DNA of 64,000 bases, from positions 20,324 through 84,323 of the forward strand of contig QKWP01000484.1 of assembly GCA_003550325.1 (NCBI GenBank), written 5' to 3'. Both the position numbers and the translations under genes were made by a program. Below, one piece after another: positions 1 to 11,444 of this stretch. Below the pieces are notes generated by a model. That model did no database searches. It saw only the letters and a list, made by a program, of their open reading frames with translations, and had not been told where the DNA came from. The DNA is from Gigaspora rosea. Lineage: Eukaryota; Glomeromycota; Glomeromycetes; Diversisporales; Gigasporaceae. Numbering within the stretch: the stretch's first letter is position 1; every line of letters starts with the position of its first letter.

Positions 1-865
1 ATCCTCTAGCATTCTTGTGAGTGTGTTCTTGTATATAATTTTGCATACAGTCTTATATGTGTGGTCTGATATTTTAGTTAAGATATTTGGTTTTGGGTTT
101 TCTTGTTTTGTCTTTTTTTACTTTGTTCTTCAAGTTTTTAGGCTTTTCAAATATAAATTAGTACTAGACAAGTATAAGGTAGTAAGATATTGGTTTCTTC
201 TTTTGTTTTGTCTGTTAGCTCTGCTTTTAGGGTTTTAAAACTTCAAGTATGTTTTTCATCTTTACTAACTTTTTTTTTTCTCTTTAAGCTTTACTAAACA
301 TAATTAGTAACAAATAACATTTTGAGTATGTTCTTTTTTGTCTTGTTTTTTTTTTTTTTTTGATATAAATCGATCTAGATAAATATTAAGTAACTTTTCA
401 GATATATTAGTTTTTTTTTTTGCTTTTGTTTCTCTTTGAGCTTCATAGTACATGAATTAGCACCAGGGTATCATTTTCAAATAAGATATTTATTTTTATT
501 TTTTTTTTTAGTTTTATTTTTGTCTTGTTTTACTGACTTTTTTCTCTTTTTTTTCTCTTTTGGTTTTGTTATATATAAATTAGTACTGGGATAGCACTTT
601 TGAATAAGATATTTATTTTTTTCATTGGTTTCATTTTTTTAGTTTTATTTTGTCTTGTTTTACTAACCTTTTCTTCTCTTTGGGTTCACTATGTATAAAA
701 TAGCACTAGGTGGCACTTTAAATAAGATTTTTGTTCTTTTTATTATTTTTATTTTTTCTCTTAGTTTTTATTCTTGTCTTGTTTTGCTAACTTTTTTTCT
801 TTTTGGGCTTCAATATACATGAATTAGCACTGGGCATACTTTTGGGTTAAATATTATTTTTTTTA

Positions 866-1096
866 GGCAATAACAGATATTACCTAATATTTTGGGGTGG
901 GAGATCAGCTAAAATTTTAGGCTACACAAACTAGAATACTAGCCAATCAAAATCAAGGATTATTTAACCATAATTATAGCAAAATCTCAGATAAATATAC
1001 TTTTTTGTTTAACAAAATCAAGCATTTTGATTGGTCTTAGGTGGAGGTGGAGGGTCTGGTCTCATAGTAAATAGATATTAGATAATATATATCATG
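866..1096. mobile_element. Probable MITE inside the satellite
   Basis: About 230 bp of unrelated sequence breaks the satellite. The ends are loosely inverted (ACAGATATTACCTAATAT on the left, AATAGATATTAGATAATATA on the right). The inner part has the paired words CCAATCAAAATCAAG and CAAGCATTTTGATTGG, so it can fold back. The family is not recognised and the borders are approximate. Confidence 0.4.
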
Positions 1097-1333
1097 GCCC
1101 TTATTCTTTCATTTTTTTTAGTTTTTTGTTTACTAATCTCAATATTTTCATTTTTTTTCTTTCTTTAGGTTTTAGACTTTGTTAAATATAAATCAATACT
1201 GGGTAGTACTTTTGGGTAAAACATTTATCTTCTTTCTTTTTTTCTCTAGCTTTTTTGTTTACTAATCTTGATATTCTTTTTTGTCTTCTTTTTTTAGATT
1301 TTAGGCTTCACTAGATATAAATCAGCACTAGAG

Positions 1334-1545
1334 TATACATGAGAATGAAAGCATTTCGGGTTCTAAAACCCGAAATTAATTTTACTTGAAAGACGAAATT
1401 ATTTGATACTTTTTTTGAATAGACGAAATTATAAGGAACATATCTTTATAAATTTTATTTGCTCTTCCTTATAAAAAATTTTGATTTTTTCTAATGAAGA
1501 CGAAATAAGCCTTTTTCAAAAATCAATTTTGGTGGTATCACTATA
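1334..1545. mobile_element. Unclassified insertion in satellite
   Basis: The satellite phrase ACTAGAG is present on both sides (near 1327 and 1546), as expected for a duplicated target. The insert carries several copies of GACGAAATTA and a short hairpin around TTTCGGGTTCTAAAACCCGAAA (positions 1357-1378). No coding potential. Confidence 0.4.
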
Positions 1546-2050
1546 CTAGAGCAATACTTTTGAATAAGACATTTGTTTTTCTTATTGTTTTTTTTTTCTT
1601 TTTTTTTTGTTCACTAATTTTGGTATTCTCTATTTTTTTCTTTAGCTTTTAGGCTTCACTGAATATAAATTAGCACTAGAGTGGCACTTTCAGATATAAA
1701 ATTTATTTCTTTTGTTGTTTTTATTTTTTCTTTTGGTTTTTTTTTTACTATTTTTGACTTTCTTATTTTCTTTTTTTTAGGTTTCAGACTTTACTGAATA
1801 TGAATTAGCACTAGAGTGATACTTTTAGATAAGATATTAATTTTCTTTTATTGATTTTCTTTTTTTTAGTTTTCTTGTTTACTAATTTTAGCATTTTCTT
1901 TTTCATTTTTTTTAGGTTTTTGAGCTTAATAAGATGTGAATTAGTAAGCTAAACATTTTTTAGGTTTTTTGTACTTCGTCTAAACATGTATTAGCACCAA
2001 GTTTCTTTTTTTTATATATAGTGTTTTATAAGTGCATAAAATTAAGTTTA

Positions 2051-3249
2051 TGAGATTATAATATTGTAATTAGTCATATTAATAATAATAAAATATCAAT
2101 TTATACTTGATAAATTAAATGATATGTAATTTTGTATTTTTACATAACAATTACTTTATTTAACTAGTTTTCTAAGTGTATTCACCTTGTTAAATCATAG
2201 GTTTAGGTTATACCAAAGTAGCTGGCCTGTTAGTACAATTAATTAATCATTAAAAATAGTAATCATATAACTTTTTTGTATTTTATTGGCTAAAAAGTTA
2301 AGATATATAAGTTATATATCTTTGGTCAGAGATAATTAAAAAACCCTATCATTTATTTATTTTTTTTGTTTTTTAATATTATTTTTTACTTTTTTTAATT
2401 TTATTTTTAGAGTAAATTTATTTATCAGCTGTATCTTTTAAATTTAAAAAGTTAAAGAGGGTGGGATATTTATGATTTTGACTGTATATGTTGCTCTTCC
2501 AATCAAATTTCAAGATCAGGTATAATGTTACATGATCAAAAATTCAAAACAAACATTAATTTTGTTAAAAATCATCTATAACTTAAAATTAAGTATATAA
2601 AACTACTCTTAGAATTCTACCAAAAAAATTTCTTGCAAAATTTTCTTTAAAACCTTTTTTTATCTATATACACAATTTATATTCTACTCTAACTCTAACT
2701 AATAAAAAATAGATTATTTTAATTGTTTTGATTTTATATTATACTGATTTTATAATCTGTAGCAAGTGCAAAGTATCACACATGTGATATATAAATTATT
2801 TCTTATTTTTAAATTATTTTTTGTATTTTTTTTTTAAAAAATTATTTTAGTTTTTTAATTCAGTTTAATTTTTTATTTTTTTATTTTTTTTAGATTATTT
2901 TTATTTTATTTTATTAATAATTTGTTTTAATTTTATTTTTAAATTATTTTTTATAAAAATTATTTTAATTTTATTTTTTTAATTTGTTTTAATTTTATTT
3001 TTTAAATTATTTTATTTTATTTAAATTATTTTATTTTATTTTAAATTATTTTTTAAACCACCATCATGGATGATTTTACTAAAAATCATCCAGGTTATAT
3101 GATTTTATATCAATCAATGAAAGATCAATTTAATTTAAAATTTATTGTGTCAGTACATAATCATATATATATATGTATTTAGTACCGTATAATCAAACCC
3201 CCATCCAAAACTTAACATATTAAAACTGGCTCTAACTTTAACCTTTAGG
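2051..3249. other. AT-rich intergenic stretch, no gene seen
   Basis: 2480-2720 holds a dispersed repeat (CAATCAAATTTCAAGATCAGG followed by 'TCTAACTCTAACTAA') also seen near 4840-5050, 40370-40690 and 42640-42790. 2800-3060 is low-complexity TTTTAAATTATTTTATTT. No gene or RNA was recognised. Confidence 0.6.
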
Positions 3250-3257
3250 CCTCATGA

Positions 3258-3435
3258 AGGACCCCAAAATATACATAGATAGGTCAGGTATAAGTTTCTT
3301 TATTTTTGAGAGTTTTTATGCAGATTTTTTCTATTTATCGTAATTTTTTGCTTATTTTTAAAGTTTTTTGCTGATCTTTTCTTTTTTAGAAACCCTATAA
3401 CTAACCTAACCTATTTATGTATATTTCAGGGTTCT
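3258..3435. mobile_element. hAT-like MITE, AGGACCCCG family, copy 1
   Basis: A 178-bp element with inverted ends (AGGACCCCAAAATATACATA on the left; the reverse complement of the right end reads AGAACCCTGAAATATACATA). It is flanked by a perfect 8-bp duplication CCTCATGA (3250-3257 and 3436-3443). An 8-bp TSD is typical of the hAT superfamily. Further copies lie at 32420-32599 and 62522-62699, with partial copies near 7030 and 42464. Confidence 0.85.
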
Positions 3436-3564
3436 CCTCATGACTATTTTAGGCCTCATGATTATTAAATTAAAGTAGATTATTTTATTAAGTTACCTAT
3501 ATTGCGCAAAAACATTTGAATCATCGATGTGCATCAAAATTTCAAAAATACATCTCTAATCTAT

Positions 3565-4115
3565 AGTAAAATCAAGAACCAATAATACAGAAAACTATAG
3601 CAAATCACAAGAACCAATGACATAGAAGTCATAGCGAAGTTACAAGCATAAACGATACTAAAAACTACAACGTTGAAAACCAATGCGAAATTACAAGCAC
3701 CAATGACAAAAAGAGCTCTACCACAAGCACCAATGATAAAAAGAGCTACGAATAAACCACAAGCACCAAACCATAGCGAAATCACAAACTTCAATGCATT
3801 TGAGGCCAAGGAGAAATCACAGGTACCAATGATAAAAAAAGCTATAGCAAATCTGCAAGTACTAACGATATAGCGAAATCACAAATCTCAACAATACTAG
3901 AGCTACAGTAAAATCACAAGCACCAACTATACCAAAAACCACGATGAAATTATAACTTTCAATGACATTAAAAGCCATAGCGAAATCACAAGCACAAAAA
4001 CTATAGCAAAATCAAAAGCACCAACGAAAGCGAAACTATAGTGAAATTACAATTACCAACAACTATGACACTAATAACATGAAATCTACAAGCTTTGACA
4101 ATAACTCCTACAACG
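3565..4115. repeat. Degenerate tandem repeat, A/C-rich
   Basis: Roughly 35-45-bp units built on 'AATCACAAGCACCAATGA' and 'AAAAACTATAGCGAA'. The strand is G-poor. The short frames on both strands are by-products of the repeat. The phrase style resembles the arrays at 26165-27054. Confidence 0.7.
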
Positions 4116-4369
4116 ATTCCAATAGCAAAGGCTTCAATAACAACTTCACTAGCTGTTATCTAGAAATAAAGTATATTTAAATAAACTAAAAAAAAACAAT
4201 CGATTATCACTGATGATTAACAATCGATATCAGTTATATATGAGATAATTATGGTATAGTGATTAGTGAAACCATCCTGGATAATATTAATAATAATTCT
4301 TTAAATTATTTTTTTATATTATATTTGCCATATAATTATAAAATGATATATAGAGAGATATTTCAAATT

Positions 4370-4770
4370 TTAGTATGAATTAAGCTTAATTTAGACTGAA
4401 ATTCAAAACCAACTAACTTTTTCTAAGTCATAAAGATAAATTGTCTTAGTAAAAAACATTTTATAAGAAAATCAAACATATCCAAAGTTAGCATATATAA
4501 AAATTCTTTTTTACTAAAACAATCTATTTATTACTTAGAAAAAGTTGTTTAGCATAAAATTTTATATATAATACTTAAACGTAAATATAGATTATATTAG
4601 TAAAAAAAGGTTTATATATGCAAACATTCAAAATTTTGATTTTTCTTATAAAATATTTTTTACTAAAACAATCTATCTTTATGACTTAGAAAAAGTTTTT
4701 AGAATAAAATTTTAAATTATATGCTTTAATTTTATTTATTTATTTTTACATTTTACTAATAAAATTTTTA
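4370..4770. repeat. Foldback core repeat (shared palindromic family)
   Basis: A palindromic block: 'ACTTTTTCTAAGTCATAAAGATA' near 4410 is inverted near 4680, around the words TCTTAGTAAAAAA and TTTTTTACTAAAACAATCTAT. The same core words occur at 7990-8330, 33600-34090, 41930-42090 and 54430-54890. Confidence 0.55.
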
Positions 4771-5069
4771 ATTTTTAAAGGACGTTAATAAAGCATACCA
4801 CTGGTGTTAAACACCACATATGTTTTGATCAATCAAAATTCATGAAATTCGTATAATTTGAAGATCAGGTGTAACTCGAATTTTTGAAAAAATGTGTTTT
4901 TTTTCAAAAATTGTTTATATCGAAAAATTCTGCCTAAGAAACCTATCTTCACATTCTAACAAAAAAAATTCCTTGCAAAATTTTAGTATATACTAACCCT
5001 AACCCAAACCCAAACTCTAATATAAACTCTAATTCTAACCCTAACAGCAAAAAATTTTTTTGCATAATA

Positions 5070-5682
5070 TGGGCCAGTGCAAAAAGATTTGTACCTCAAA
5101 TAGCTCTGATTAAAATATTTTTTGTACAAATTAATTTTTAATTTTTTTAATTTAATATACTTATTAGGTTACCGAATTGATAAAAATAAATTTTTTTTAA
5201 TTATTTTATTGATAAAATAAAAAATTTATTAATAGTAACTTTTTTTTTACTTTATAATTTACTATAGTAATTTATATATACGCATATATAGTAAAAAAAA
5301 TCAAATTACCTCTCTTTAAAGCTTAATTTCTTCACAACCAGTGATCCAATTTTGCTCAAATTTTAACCATATCTTTATCATATGCACATTAATGTACTTG
5401 CGAAGTATCAGCTTATAGAACTGCATATTGGTTGTGAAATTATTTAAAATATCTTTTTTTTTAAAAAAAAAATTTTGGTTTTTTTTCAAATACAGTAAAT
5501 TGTGCATGCTTAATTATTAAAATAAACCAATGTTAAAACAATAAAAATATTATAATAAGTTAGATTAAAACCTATTTTATTTGACACTAAAAAATTTTTA
5601 ATAATTAATCAAGAAAAAAATTTTCTTTAGTGTCAAAATTATAAAATTTTTTGAGGTACAAATGTTTCTGCACCGGCCCATA
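5070..5682. mobile_element. TIR element, TGGGCCRGTGCA ends
   Basis: About 613 bp. The left end reads TGGGCCAGTGCAAAAAGATT; the reverse complement of the right end reads TGGGCCGGTGCAGAAACATT, and both continue TTGTACCTCAAA. It is flanked by TAAT-like sequence. It contains no transposase frame. It sits inside an older repeat whose GGTGTTAAACACC-type tips lie at 4797-4815 and 5697-5722. Confidence 0.7.
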
Positions 5683-5904
5683 ATTTGTATTTACTGGTGT
5701 TGAACACCACTGGTGTGATATATACATATTGTTTTTAAAACTTAAAATTTTTTGTCTACAAAATTGTGCGATATTGGTCAAAATCAGGGATGTGACATGT
5801 TGCAGGTATGACAAATTTCTATTTCTATATTAAAATCATATTAAGTAAATAAGTTGTTTAAAATACAAATTTATATATATTTTAAAATTATGATAAAATT
5901 TATT

Positions 5905-6222
5905 GGGTTTGTATTATTTCACTGACAATCACTTCACCGACATAACATTTTACTGACAAATACTCACCGACAAGTTCATTTTACCGACAGTATGTTTCAC
6001 CGAAGTTCATTTCACCGACAAGTTTTTTTTTCAAAAAGCACCCTAACTTTAGCCCTAATTCTACCTAATTCTACTCTAACCCTAATGATAATGACCAGAA
6101 TTACTTTGTCAGTAAAATGAGCTTCAATGAAATAAACTGTCGGTAAAATAAACGTGTCGGTGAATAATTGTCGGTAAAATGTTATGTAGGTGAAGTGATT
6201 GTCGATTAATTGATTGCCACCC
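5905..6222. mobile_element. Foldback element filled with the word TTCACCGACA
   Basis: 318 bp. The left half repeats CACCGACA/CACTGACA about seven times; the right half repeats its complement (GTCGGTGAA, GTCGGTAAA). A 9-bp duplication AAATTTATT flanks it (5896-5904 and 6223-6231). The ends are GGGTTTG and GCCACCC. A second copy lies inside the Tigger transposase relic (28483-28904). The short minus-strand frame here is a by-product of the repeat. Confidence 0.8.
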
Positions 6223-6630
6223 AAATTTATTAAAGTTTTTGATAAATTTAGCAAGTTGCAATATCACAGGTTAATATTTAAAAAAAATTAAAATGATTAT
6301 TAGTTAGGGTTAGAGTCTGAACTAGTATTAATATTAGGTTAGAGGGTGCATATATATATGCAAAATTAAGTACTAAAAATTTTTAATTAGAAGCCCAAGA
6401 CTAATTTATATAAGAAATTTCAAGTTATTTAAAAATTTTGAATTTTTTGTAATTTTTGTAATTTTTCATTCATTTTGTTACACAAGATCCTGCGATATAA
6501 TTGGCCAATCAGATTAACTGCGATATAGCAACCTGCAAAATTTAACAATCTACTTTATTAAATACTTTTATAACTTATAGTTAAATTAAAAAATTTTTAA
6601 TTTTTTAATTTTTTTTTTGTCTAAATATAA

Positions 6631-6843
6631 GACCATATAAAGTTAATTTTTTTGGTTCTTATAACATAAGACAAAAAAAATGACTTGCTCGGCCTAATTT
6701 TTATTTAAAAATTTTATATAAAATCTATAAAATTTTTAAAAAAATCCTACCTGACTATTAAAATATAAAATATATTTTTCAAAAAATTTTCAAAATATGA
6801 CCTGACCAGGTTATAAGAACCAAAAAATTAACTTTATGTGGTC
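6631..6843. mobile_element. PIF/Harbinger-like MITE, GRCCATAYAAA ends, copy 1
   Basis: 213 bp with long inverted ends (GACCATATAAAGTTAATTTT and the right-end complement GACCACATAAAGTTAATTTT). It is flanked by TAA on both sides (6628-6630, 6844-6846). A 3-bp TWA duplication is the PIF/Harbinger signature. A related copy is at 47707-47926. Confidence 0.75.
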
Positions 6844-7029
6844 TAACTTGTAAAAGTATAATAATAAAATATTATTCTTAAAGCTTTATAATTAATTTAC
6901 TTAGTATAATTTTAACTATTGTATATAAAAATTATAATCAATTATTAAAAAAAACAAAATTAAAAAATTTTTATTTATTAAAACTTTTATATAATCACTA
7001 ACTACATTTTATAATATAGATATAACATG

Positions 7030-7215
7030 CCCCAAGTAATCTATAAACAGATAACAATATTAAAATCTTAATATATTACTAAAAATAGAAAGATCTACAA
7101 AAAATAGTCAAAAATAAATAGTAATATACTAAATATAAAAAAGATCTACAAAAAAAGTAGTCAAAAATAAGTAAAAGCAAATTGTTACCTATTTATGTAT
7201 AGCTTAGAGTTCTGA
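7030..7215. mobile_element. Degraded AGGACCCCG-family fragment
   Basis: Words such as 'AAAAAGATCTACAAAAAAAGT' and 'CAAAAATAAGTAA', ending in 'CTATTTATGTATAGCTTAGAGTTCT', match the right half of the 178-bp AGGACCCCG MITE. The left end is lost and part of the body is duplicated. Confidence 0.45.
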
Positions 7216-7262
7216 TATAATTATATAGAATATAATCTATATAATTACTTTTTGTAAGATTA

Positions 7263-7517
7263 TATGGGGGCTCGTCAGTAGAAAGGAGGTAGAAAGTTTC
7301 TAAGTAAAAGTTTTTTAGACTTTGAACTAAAATATCTCAATAACTACTAAACTAAATTTAATAATTTTTTTTTTATTTTAATTATATGTAGTTATTAAAT
7401 TAAAATAAAAAAAAAATTATTTAATTTGATATAGTAGTTATTGAATTATTTTAATTTAAAATTTAAAAAAAAAGTAGTAAAAACTTTTTACTCCTTTTCT
7501 ACTGATGAGCCCCCATA
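7263..7517. mobile_element. TIR MITE, ATGGGGGCTCGTCAGTAGAAA ends
   Basis: About 255 bp with near-perfect inverted ends (ATGGGGGCTCGTCAGTAGAA; right-end complement ATGGGGGCTCATCAGTAGAA). The AT-rich interior is also palindromic around 7390. The flanks read TAT/TATA. No coding content. Confidence 0.75.
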
Positions 7518-7866
7518 TAGAGTTTAGCTATAGTTTGTATTTTTATATAATACTAGAAAAACAGATATTAGTTAGTGTCTAACACCAAGAATAAACATTA
7601 GGCTAATCTGTATCAATCTTTATAGCTAATTGGCTAATATATGCATAATGCAGAATTCATAATATTTACATTTTTATAATAAATTCTTGCTATGCTTCAG
7701 ACAATTATATAAATATTTTAAAAGCTTCTAGTAGCTTATAGATCTAGTATAAAATACAAATCTGCTAATACAATTAATAAAAACAATTATTATTATACAA
7801 ACAAAAATTCAAAATTTTATTACTAGTAGAATTTGAACTACTAATATATTATTTAAAAAGGAATAG

Positions 7867-8454
7867 AAATTTGTCGCACCCCTAATGCTGACCAATCAAA
7901 TTGCATGATTTTGTAAACAAAAAATTTTAAATTTTAAAAATTAAAAATTTTATAAGCAAAATGTAAAAATAAATAAGCGATATCAAAGTATATAATGTAA
8001 AATTTTATTCTGAACAACTTTTTCTAAGTCATAAAAATAGATTATCTTAGTAAAAAAAATGGTTTATAAGAAAAATCAAAAATTCAAATGTTAGCACATA
8101 TAAAACTTTTTTTTTTACTAATATCTATATTTATATTTAAGTATTATATGTAAAATTTTATGTAAATAACTTTTTCTAAGCTAAAAAGATGGATTGTTTT
8201 GGTAAAAAAAAGTTACCTTTAGAAAATTTTGATTTTCTTATAAAAGGTTTTTTTACTAAGACAATCTATCTTTATAGCTTAGAAAAGTTGTTCAAAATCA
8301 AATTTTACATTATATAATGTGCTATTATATATATATTTTACACTTTATTAAGTAAAATTTTAAATTTTTAAAAAATAAAAATTTTTGCCTATAAAATCAT
8401 GCAATTTGATTGGTCAAAGCAGAGAGTGCAACATGTTACGAGTGTGACAAATTT
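7867..8454. mobile_element. Large foldback element, AAATTTGTCRCAC ends
   Basis: About 590 bp, near-palindromic around 8162. The left arm carries GACCAATCAAATTGCATGAT, mirrored at 8394-8415. The inner arms carry the shared core (ACTTTTTCTAAG, TCTTAGTAAAAAA). No clear TSD was seen. A right-end remnant of a relative lies at 5757-5812. Confidence 0.65.
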
Positions 8455-8567
8455 ATTTTCCTTTTTTAAAAAATAATACTTTAATACTTTACTAAATTAA
8501 TATATTTTGAAATTTTTAAGAAATAATAAAAACTGTTTATTTTTAAAAGTACTTATTAAGTTTATTA

Positions 8568-8908
8568 TAGTCAACCATCTATAAATGCAACTTGTAGGGA
8601 CAAGCCTACAACGTGCATTTAGGGAGGTTTGCATTTAGAGTAAGCCAATTAAATTGTAGCTTTAAAAATTTGATCATCAAGTTTGTATAACTTTTACCAA
8701 AACTGTATAACCTATCTTAAATACTAAAATTTGATTGGCTATGTGCATTTAGGGAGGTTAGTGTAATATAAAATGTTATTCAAGAGAACGTGCATTTACA
8801 GAATATGGAACCTGCATTTAGCACTAATAACATCTTACGGAATAGAAAAAAATGTGCATTTAGAAAGGTATTGCATTTATGGAGGTTGCATTTATAGAGT
8901 TCTAACTA
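8568..8908. mobile_element. pogo/Tigger-type MITE, copy 1
   Basis: The ends read TAGTCAACCATCTATAAATG and, inverted, TAGTTAGAACTCTATAAATG, with TA on both sides. The words TGCATTTAGGGAGGTT recur inside. It matches the element at 62484-63005 closely, and its ends match the pogo-type end at 30722-30790. Confidence 0.75.
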
Positions 8909-8980
8909 TAATTTTATTTAATAAATAAATATATACAATATAATATAATGTGTTAATTTATTATATATTTTATAAATATA

Positions 8981-9190
8981 CAGTCATCTTTCTCTAATCT
9001 AGCCCTCTATATACTGAACTTTTGATAATCTGAACTAAAACTTTCAAAACAAAATATTATATATGTATTTCCTCTAGATATATCGAATTAACTTATAAAT
9101 TTGTTTTATGATCTGAACAGTATTTGGCTAGCACAAATAACTTATTTTATAAATAAATTTATTTGTATTATAAATAAAATTTATTCTATA
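8981..9190. mobile_element. Left end of a second pogo-like MITE
   Basis: Starts TA-CAGTCATCTTTCTCTAATC, followed by CCCTCTATATACTGAAC and ATAATCTGAACTAAAAC. The matching right end, TTCGGATTAAAGAGAGGTGA then CTATA, lies at 12290-12367. The two halves may be one element split by the repeats between them (inference). Confidence 0.5.
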
Positions 9191-9204
9191 TGATTAATTA
9201 AAAC

Positions 9205-9476
9205 TAGTGTTCTAACCCAGGCCAGATAATAGTAACCTGACAAATCAGATATTTAATCTGGATCATAATCTGGATCAGATAATAGTAACTCAACAAATTA
9301 GATATTTAAATCTGGGTTGTGATCTGGGTTAAATAATAGTGACCCGATGGATAAGTTATTTAACTTGGGTCATGATCTGGGTCAGATAATAATAACCTAA
9401 TGAGTTAGATATTTAACTTGAGTCATAGTTCAGATTGGTAATAGTAACCAGATATTTAACCTGGGTTATAGGCTAG
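9205..9476. repeat. Tandem word repeat (GGGTCAGATAATAGTAACC), possible hAT-like element
   Basis: About four units of 60-65 bp, each with 'CTGGGTCAGATAATAGTAAC', 'GAYAAATTAGATATTTAA' and 'TCTGGGTCATGATCTGG'. The outer ends are weakly inverted (TAGTGTTCTAACCCAGG against CTAGCCTATAACCCAGG). Flanks ATTAAAAC and ATTAACAA are a poor 8-bp duplication. It resembles the word-filled elements listed elsewhere. Confidence 0.55.
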
Positions 9477-9782
9477 ATTAACAAATTATATGAGCAACAA
9501 ATAAAAATTATTGCAAAAATTTGAAAAAATAGTGCAACTAGTTTTTTTTTTATATAGTGGAATTCATCTAAAGCCAACATATTTTATATATAGGTGCCAA
9601 TTTTTTAGCTGTAGTATAATCTAATTATCTAATAAAAATGCAGACAAACTTAATACAATTTTAAATTAATTAATAACATTTAAATTTTTGTTAATAAATT
9701 ATGTTTTTTATATATAAACACCAAAATTTTAGAATCATATATAAATTTAAATTAATAATAGTTTAAAAATAAAAGATATTGG

Positions 9783-9858
9783 GTGTGGTGACTTAGAGGA
9801 GTTGGTAAGTAGTTACCCCCAAGTGGCAGGTCTAGGGTTCAAATCCCACTGGCGACAC
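9783..9858 (+). promoter_or_regulatory. tRNA-like internal Pol III promoter of the retroposon
   Basis: The head contains GGTTCAAATCC at 9836-9846, an exact match to the B-box consensus GGTTCRANNCC. About 35 bases upstream is an A-box-like TTAGAGGAGTTGG (9793-9805). The second copy keeps the same B box (GGTTCAAATCC, near 36141) and A-box region. Pol III transcription is inferred from these boxes. It is not a functional tRNA: the acceptor stem pairs poorly and the sequence runs on into the retroposon body. Confidence 0.7.
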
Positions 9859-10130
9859 TTTTGAAACATAGACCTGTGTTTTGGCAACCGTTTCCTGTCG
9901 ATCGGTTGAGTACATTACCTGTAGTTCTTGGTAACCATCTCGAATGGGAGCTTTCTGGTGAAGTTGAAGTTGTGCCTCATGATACAAATAAATCCAAGAA
10001 ACTGGTAAAACGGAAACCCATTTGGCAAGACCCGAGTAAGGAAGTAACAAAGATCTTTGACGGTGCTACCAAAACTGGAATATTGGACCAGAGCCGAAGA
10101 ACCGGACGTCAACCTTAGGGACAAGGTCTA

Positions 10131-10682
10131 CCGTATTTTCCCCAAAATAAGCTACCTTCGAAAATAAGCTACTTCCTCTTTTGGTCAAAAAACTCCAAAA
10201 CGTCTTTAACCCGAAAATAAGCTACCCCTACGATTGAAAAAGTCGCTACATAGTAAAGTTTAAATTTTACTAAGTTAATCGATTAAAATCAATTAAGTAA
10301 ACTTATTCAGCAGATCAAAATACACTTACTATAAAATTTTCATAAATATTAGAGAAGTTTTTATTAAGTGACTTTTGATATTTACTTTTGGCGAAAAAAT
10401 CAAAATTTTTTAAAAAAATATATTCGTCGAACGTAAAAATTAAAAGTTAAATAATAAAAACTTCTCCAATTTTAATGAAAATTTCAGAGTAAGTGTATTT
10501 GATCTTCCAAACAAGGTTATTTAATCGATTTTAATCGATTTACATAGTAAAATTTAGACTTTACTATGTAGCAACTTTCTGCGATCGGTCAAAAATTGAT
10601 TTTATCGGAAATAAGCTACCCCTGATTTTTCGTATAACTTTTTGCCCAAAAAAAAATAGCTTATTTTCAGGAAAATACGGTG
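10131..10682. mobile_element. mariner/pogo-like TIR element, CCGTATTTTCC ends
   Basis: About 552 bp inserted in the retroposon. The ends are CCGTATTTTCCCCAAAATAA and, inverted, CCGTATTTTCCTGAAAATAA. Compared with the uninterrupted second retroposon copy, the insertion lies at TA, with TA on the left and TG (a changed TA) on the right, consistent with a Tc1/mariner-type 2-bp duplication. The interior is a long inverted repeat centred near 10410. Related pieces flank 35881-37646. Confidence 0.75.
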
Positions 10683-10789
10683 CCAACCTGGCTGCCAGAT
10701 CAGGTACTGGAGGAAAAGGACCTATATTATAGAAGTAGGTACCAGGGGGGGAAAAACCATAATGGTACCTAATGCCAGGTAGATCAACC

Positions 10790-11248
10790 AGAACCCTGAA
10801 TAATCTATGTGAGGTTATAGTTGAAAAATAGCTAATGGAGGGCTGTTTTTCAAAAAAGGTTATATTTAAAAAGTAGGTATTGGAGAAAAAGGTTATATTT
10901 GAAACCCACTAAATAGCAAAATAGGTTTATTTTAAAGAATGCTAATGGAGGTAATTTTTATAAATGTTATATTTGAAATGTGCTAATGAAAATCTGGGCT
11001 ATAATAGTAATCCAGCAGGTAAAAAGAAGAAAGGAGTAAAAGAGAAAAAGAGGAAGAGAGAGGTAAAAAAAAGAGATAGGGGTAAAAGGGGGAGGTGATA
11101 AAAATTGGTCAAAATGGCTATTTTTTTTAAATTCTTTGGCACACTTTGTGGTATATATTTTTATAATCCTTGGCAGCTTACAGATCAAATGGGCTTAAGA
11201 AATTTTGAACTTTAAAAATATTTTTTTTTTTTTTTTTTTTTTTGAATG

Positions 11249-11286
<38 letters not shown>

Positions 11287-11444
11287 TTTTTTTAGATTTG
11301 TTGTATTTCAAAAAAAGGTAAAATGGGTGAAAGTTTGATCTAATGTGTGAAATGTAGCTTATATATACCAAACCAAACCCGCTAACCAAAAAAATTTTTA
11401 CTATAATGCTTAAATATAACCTCACATAGATTATTCGGAATCCT
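10790..11444. mobile_element. hAT-like element with AATAATCTATGTGAGG ends
   Basis: 655 bp with inverted ends (AGAACCCTGAATAATCTATG; right-end complement AGGATTCCGAATAATCTATG) and a perfect 8-bp duplication GATCAACC (10782-10789 and 11445-11452). The uninterrupted site exists in the second retroposon copy (AAATCAACCCTTCC). The interior repeats GGTTATATTTGAAA and GCTAATGGAGG and carries long T-runs (11219-11285). A truncated relative starts at 54903. Confidence 0.85.

Larger units (their letters stand above)
1..2050. repeat. T-rich satellite array, unit about 120-135 bp
   Basis: A degenerate tandem array. Each unit contains the words 'GGCTTCACTAAATATAAAT', 'TAGCACTAGGGTGGCACTTT' and 'AATAAGATATTTATTTTT' followed by a T-run with 'TTGTTTACTAA'. 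The 'TAGCAC' word recurs near 453, 585, 700, 821, 1193, 1322, 1550, 1672, 1805 and 1990. Two insertions interrupt it. The strand is strongly T over A biased. Open frames here are hydrophobic artefacts of poly-T. Confidence 0.75.

Noticed and set aside
9783-9858. Functional tRNA gene
   Set aside because: A and B boxes are present, but the acceptor stem pairs poorly, no clean anticodon arm is seen and the sequence is the head of a repeat.
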